From assembly GCA_043728315.1 (NCBI GenBank), contig JAYTMT010000106.1, forward strand, positions 1-14,985: DNA of 14,985 bases, written 5' to 3'. Shown one piece after another: positions 13,566 to 14,985 of the stretch (positions are counted from its first letter, which is position 1; every line of letters starts with the position of its first letter). The notes below the pieces were generated by a model. That model searched no databases. It saw only the letters and a list, made by a program, of their open reading frames with translations, and was not told where the DNA came from. The position numbers and the translations under genes were made by a program. The stretch is from JAAFIP01 sp043728315. Lineage in GTDB: Bacteria > Pseudomonadota > Gammaproteobacteria > Burkholderiales > Burkholderiaceae_C.

Positions 13566-14324
13566 ATGAACACCCATCTCACCATCATCACCGGCGCATC
13601 ACGCGGCATGGGCTTGGCGCTGGCCCAGCAGTTGGCTGCATCTGGCCACAGCCTGCTGTGCATATCGCGCCAAAGCAACACTGCGCTGCACGCGCATGCC
13701 CAAGCCCATGGCGCAGCGCTCACCCAATGGGAGGCGGATTTGGGCGACGCCGCCAGCACAGCGCAACGCCTTGGCGCTTGGCTGCAAGGCAAGGGCGCAG
13801 ACTTTGCCAGCGCCACCTTGGTGAACAACGCGGGAATGATCCCCGCCATTGCGCCTGTGTCTGATGTGCCCGCGCATGACATCAGCACCGCTATGCGCGT
13901 AGGCGCAGAAGCGCCCATGCTGCTGACCAGCGCTTTCCTGCAAGCCACGGCAGATTGGGCAGTGCCTAAAAAAGTGCTCAACATATCATCAGGTCTAGGC
14001 CGCCGCGCCATGGCCAGTCAAGCGGGCTACTGCGCCGCCAAAGCCGCCATGGACCATTTCACCCGTTGCGTCGCCCTAGAAGAAGCCCTCAAACCCCATG
14101 GTGCAAAAGTCTGCTCCCTAGCCCCCGGCGTGATCGACACCGACATGCAAATCCAATTGCGCGCCGCAGCCGACGCAGCCTTCCCAGACAAAGCCGCCTT
14201 CGTAGGCATGAAAACCAGCGGCGCACTCACCAGTCCGCACGATGCAGCTGCGCGTTTGATTGCCTATTTGGCGCTGCCGCATTTTGGACGCGATGCGGTG
14301 GCGGATGTGCGGGAGATGGGCTAA
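13566..14324 (+). CDS. Short-chain dehydrogenase/reductase (SDR)
   Basis: This is a 252-residue classical SDR with a Rossmann fold using NAD(P)H. The nucleotide motif TGASRGMG lies at 9-16, Asp58 is in WEADL, and NNAG is at 87-90. The catalytic residues are Ser141/Ser142 (NISSG) and Tyr155-x3-Lys159 (YCAAK). PGVIDTDM follows near 187-194. The overall pattern resembles sepiapterin reductase or benzil reductase-like SDRs, but the substrate cannot be assigned. The ATG at 13566 is chosen because the first beta strand (HLTIITGAS) should begin within a few residues. In-frame starts at 13557 and 13518 would reach into degenerate repeat DNA. No strong ribosome site is seen for any of them. The gene converges on the CBS protein with five bases between the stop codons. 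Confidence 0.9.
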   Translation: MNTHLTIITGASRGMGLALAQQLAASGHSLLCISRQSNTALHAHAQAHGAALTQWEADLGDAASTAQRLGAWLQGKGADFASATLVNNAGMIPAIAPVSDVPAHDISTAMRVGAEAPMLLTSAFLQATADWAVPKKVLNISSGLGRRAMASQAGYCAAKAAMDHFTRCVALEEALKPHGAKVCSLAPGVIDTDMQIQLRAAADAAFPDKAAFVGMKTSGALTSPHDAAARLIAYLALPHFGRDAVADVREMG

Positions 14325-14329
14325 GCGCC

Positions 14330-14758
14330 TCAGCCCGTAATATAAGTCTGCAACTGCGAAATCGTCTGCTCATGGTCAGCGATGATGTCGTCCATGATGT
14401 CGCGGATCGAGATCAAGCCCAGCACTTTGTCACCGTCTAGCACGGGAAGGTGGCGGATTTTTTTCTGGCTCATGAGGGTCATGCACATGCGCGTGCCAGT
14501 GCTAGGCGTGACAGACACCACGTTGCGGGTCATGATGTCGGCAATGGTGGTTTCTTTGGAATTTTTGCCCTGCAAGGCCACCTTGCGGGTGTAATCGCGC
14601 TCGGAGAATATGCCTACCAGCTTGCCTTGCTCCATGACCAGCATAGCGCCCACGCCGTATTCAGCCAGCAGTTTGAGGCCGTCAAACACCGCCACCTGTG
14701 GCGCTACCTGAAACAGGTTAGAGTCGCGTTTTTTGAGCAGTTCGGTGATGGGTTTCAT
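14330..14758 (-). CDS. Protein with two CBS domains
   Basis: This 142-residue stand-alone CBS pair has CBS1 at about 15-62 and CBS2 at about 77-126. Each ends with the nucleotide-contacting pattern expected of the family: SERDYTRK (52-59) and SIRDIM (117-122). Such modules bind adenine nucleotides and act as energy or redox sensors, usually through a partner protein; the partner is not visible here. The ATG at 14758 has a GGAG site six bases upstream. The start and stop both fit the usual length of this family (about 140-150). Confidence 0.92.
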   Translation of the reverse strand: MKPITELLKKRDSNLFQVAPQVAVFDGLKLLAEYGVGAMLVMEQGKLVGIFSERDYTRKVALQGKNSKETTIADIMTRNVVSVTPSTGTRMCMTLMSQKKIRHLPVLDGDKVLGLISIRDIMDDIIADHEQTISQLQTYITG

Positions 14759-14903
14759 GCTGTTCTCCAGATTAAACGAGTGGCTGACGGTGCCAGTATA
14801 AGCACAATGGGTGACTAAATCAAAGCATGCTGTGGTTTGGGGTTGTGTGGCGTGCTGGGGGTTGGAAAATCAGGCATTGGGAGAGGTGTGTTTGTACGCC
14901 ACG

Positions 14904-14985
14904 GCACTTGGCTTGGACGGCTCCGCGGCTGTCCCCCGGCCTGCGGCCTCCTCCTTTATGCCGCTGCGCCGTCCAAGCCAAGTGC
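14904..14985. repeat. Inverted repeat at the window end
   Basis: The 18-base arms GCACTTGGCTTGGACGGC (14904-14921) and its exact complement (14968-14985) enclose 46 bases rich in GGCC/CTCC. The right arm reaches the last base of the window, so the palindrome may extend further. Bases 14819-14903 between it and the CBS gene show no gene. Confidence 0.8.

Noticed and set aside
14321..14333. Terminator between the SDR and CBS genes
   Set aside because: The two stop codons are five bases apart, and no stem-loop with a T-tract lies there.

Overview
The window looks like chromosomal DNA of a betaproteobacterium, most likely Burkholderiales/Comamonadaceae. Three things suggest this: the moderately high GC content, the AceE-type homodimeric E1 beside an Lrp regulator, and short dispersed repeats that I associate with that family (the 'CCTTCGACAAGCTCAGGGC' type and the TAGCCCCC...GGGGGCTA type). 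This assignment is inference. There is no rRNA, tRNA, CRISPR array, transposase or integrase in the window.

Layout. Positions 1-438 are gene-free and hold a truncated structured repeat followed by ~85-bp tandem repeats. Positions 439-3388 form a lipid and acyl-CoA block: an acyl-CoA-binding protein (-), divergent from a wax ester synthase/diacylglycerol acyltransferase with an unusual Ala/Lys-rich N-terminal extension (+), then a dienoyl-CoA isomerase-type crotonase (-). Positions 3389-4168 are gene-free and hold a composite repeat. Positions 4169-7064 carry a secreted truncated globin and a DUF3034 exported protein (both -), divergent from an ECF sigma factor and its overlapping RskA-type anti-sigma factor (+). 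Positions 7119-7544 encode a four-helix membrane protein resembling the styrene-oxide-isomerase family (-). Positions 7741-9794 hold a Xre/RES toxin-antitoxin pair between a decayed 3' copy of an lrp gene and the intact lrp. The intact Lrp regulator (-) is divergent from a large AceE/MdeB-type 2-oxoacid dehydrogenase E1 (+, to 12836). Positions 12837-13565 are gene-free and hold a second copy of the composite repeat. An SDR oxidoreductase (+) and a two-CBS-domain protein (-) end tail to tail near 14324/14330. The last 80 bases form a long inverted repeat.

The most striking content is the repeat system. Three related elements of up to ~205 bp (here 'P') fold into nested stems whose arms change together between copies. 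The remaining mismatches in the long arms read as G-U wobbles on the + strand, which suggests a structured RNA. A second palindrome family ('H') and a short stem-loop family ('S') accompany it, and the order H-S-P occurs twice in the window. The E1 gene also carries three in-frame segments absent from E. coli AceE (as I recall that sequence), and each matches a different dispersed repeat type.

The xre-res promoter carries a perfect 24-bp palindrome and two 13-bp direct repeats 21 bp apart, consistent with autoregulation. The 200-bp lrp direct repeats around this pair suggest that it arrived or was rearranged by duplication of the lrp 3' end.
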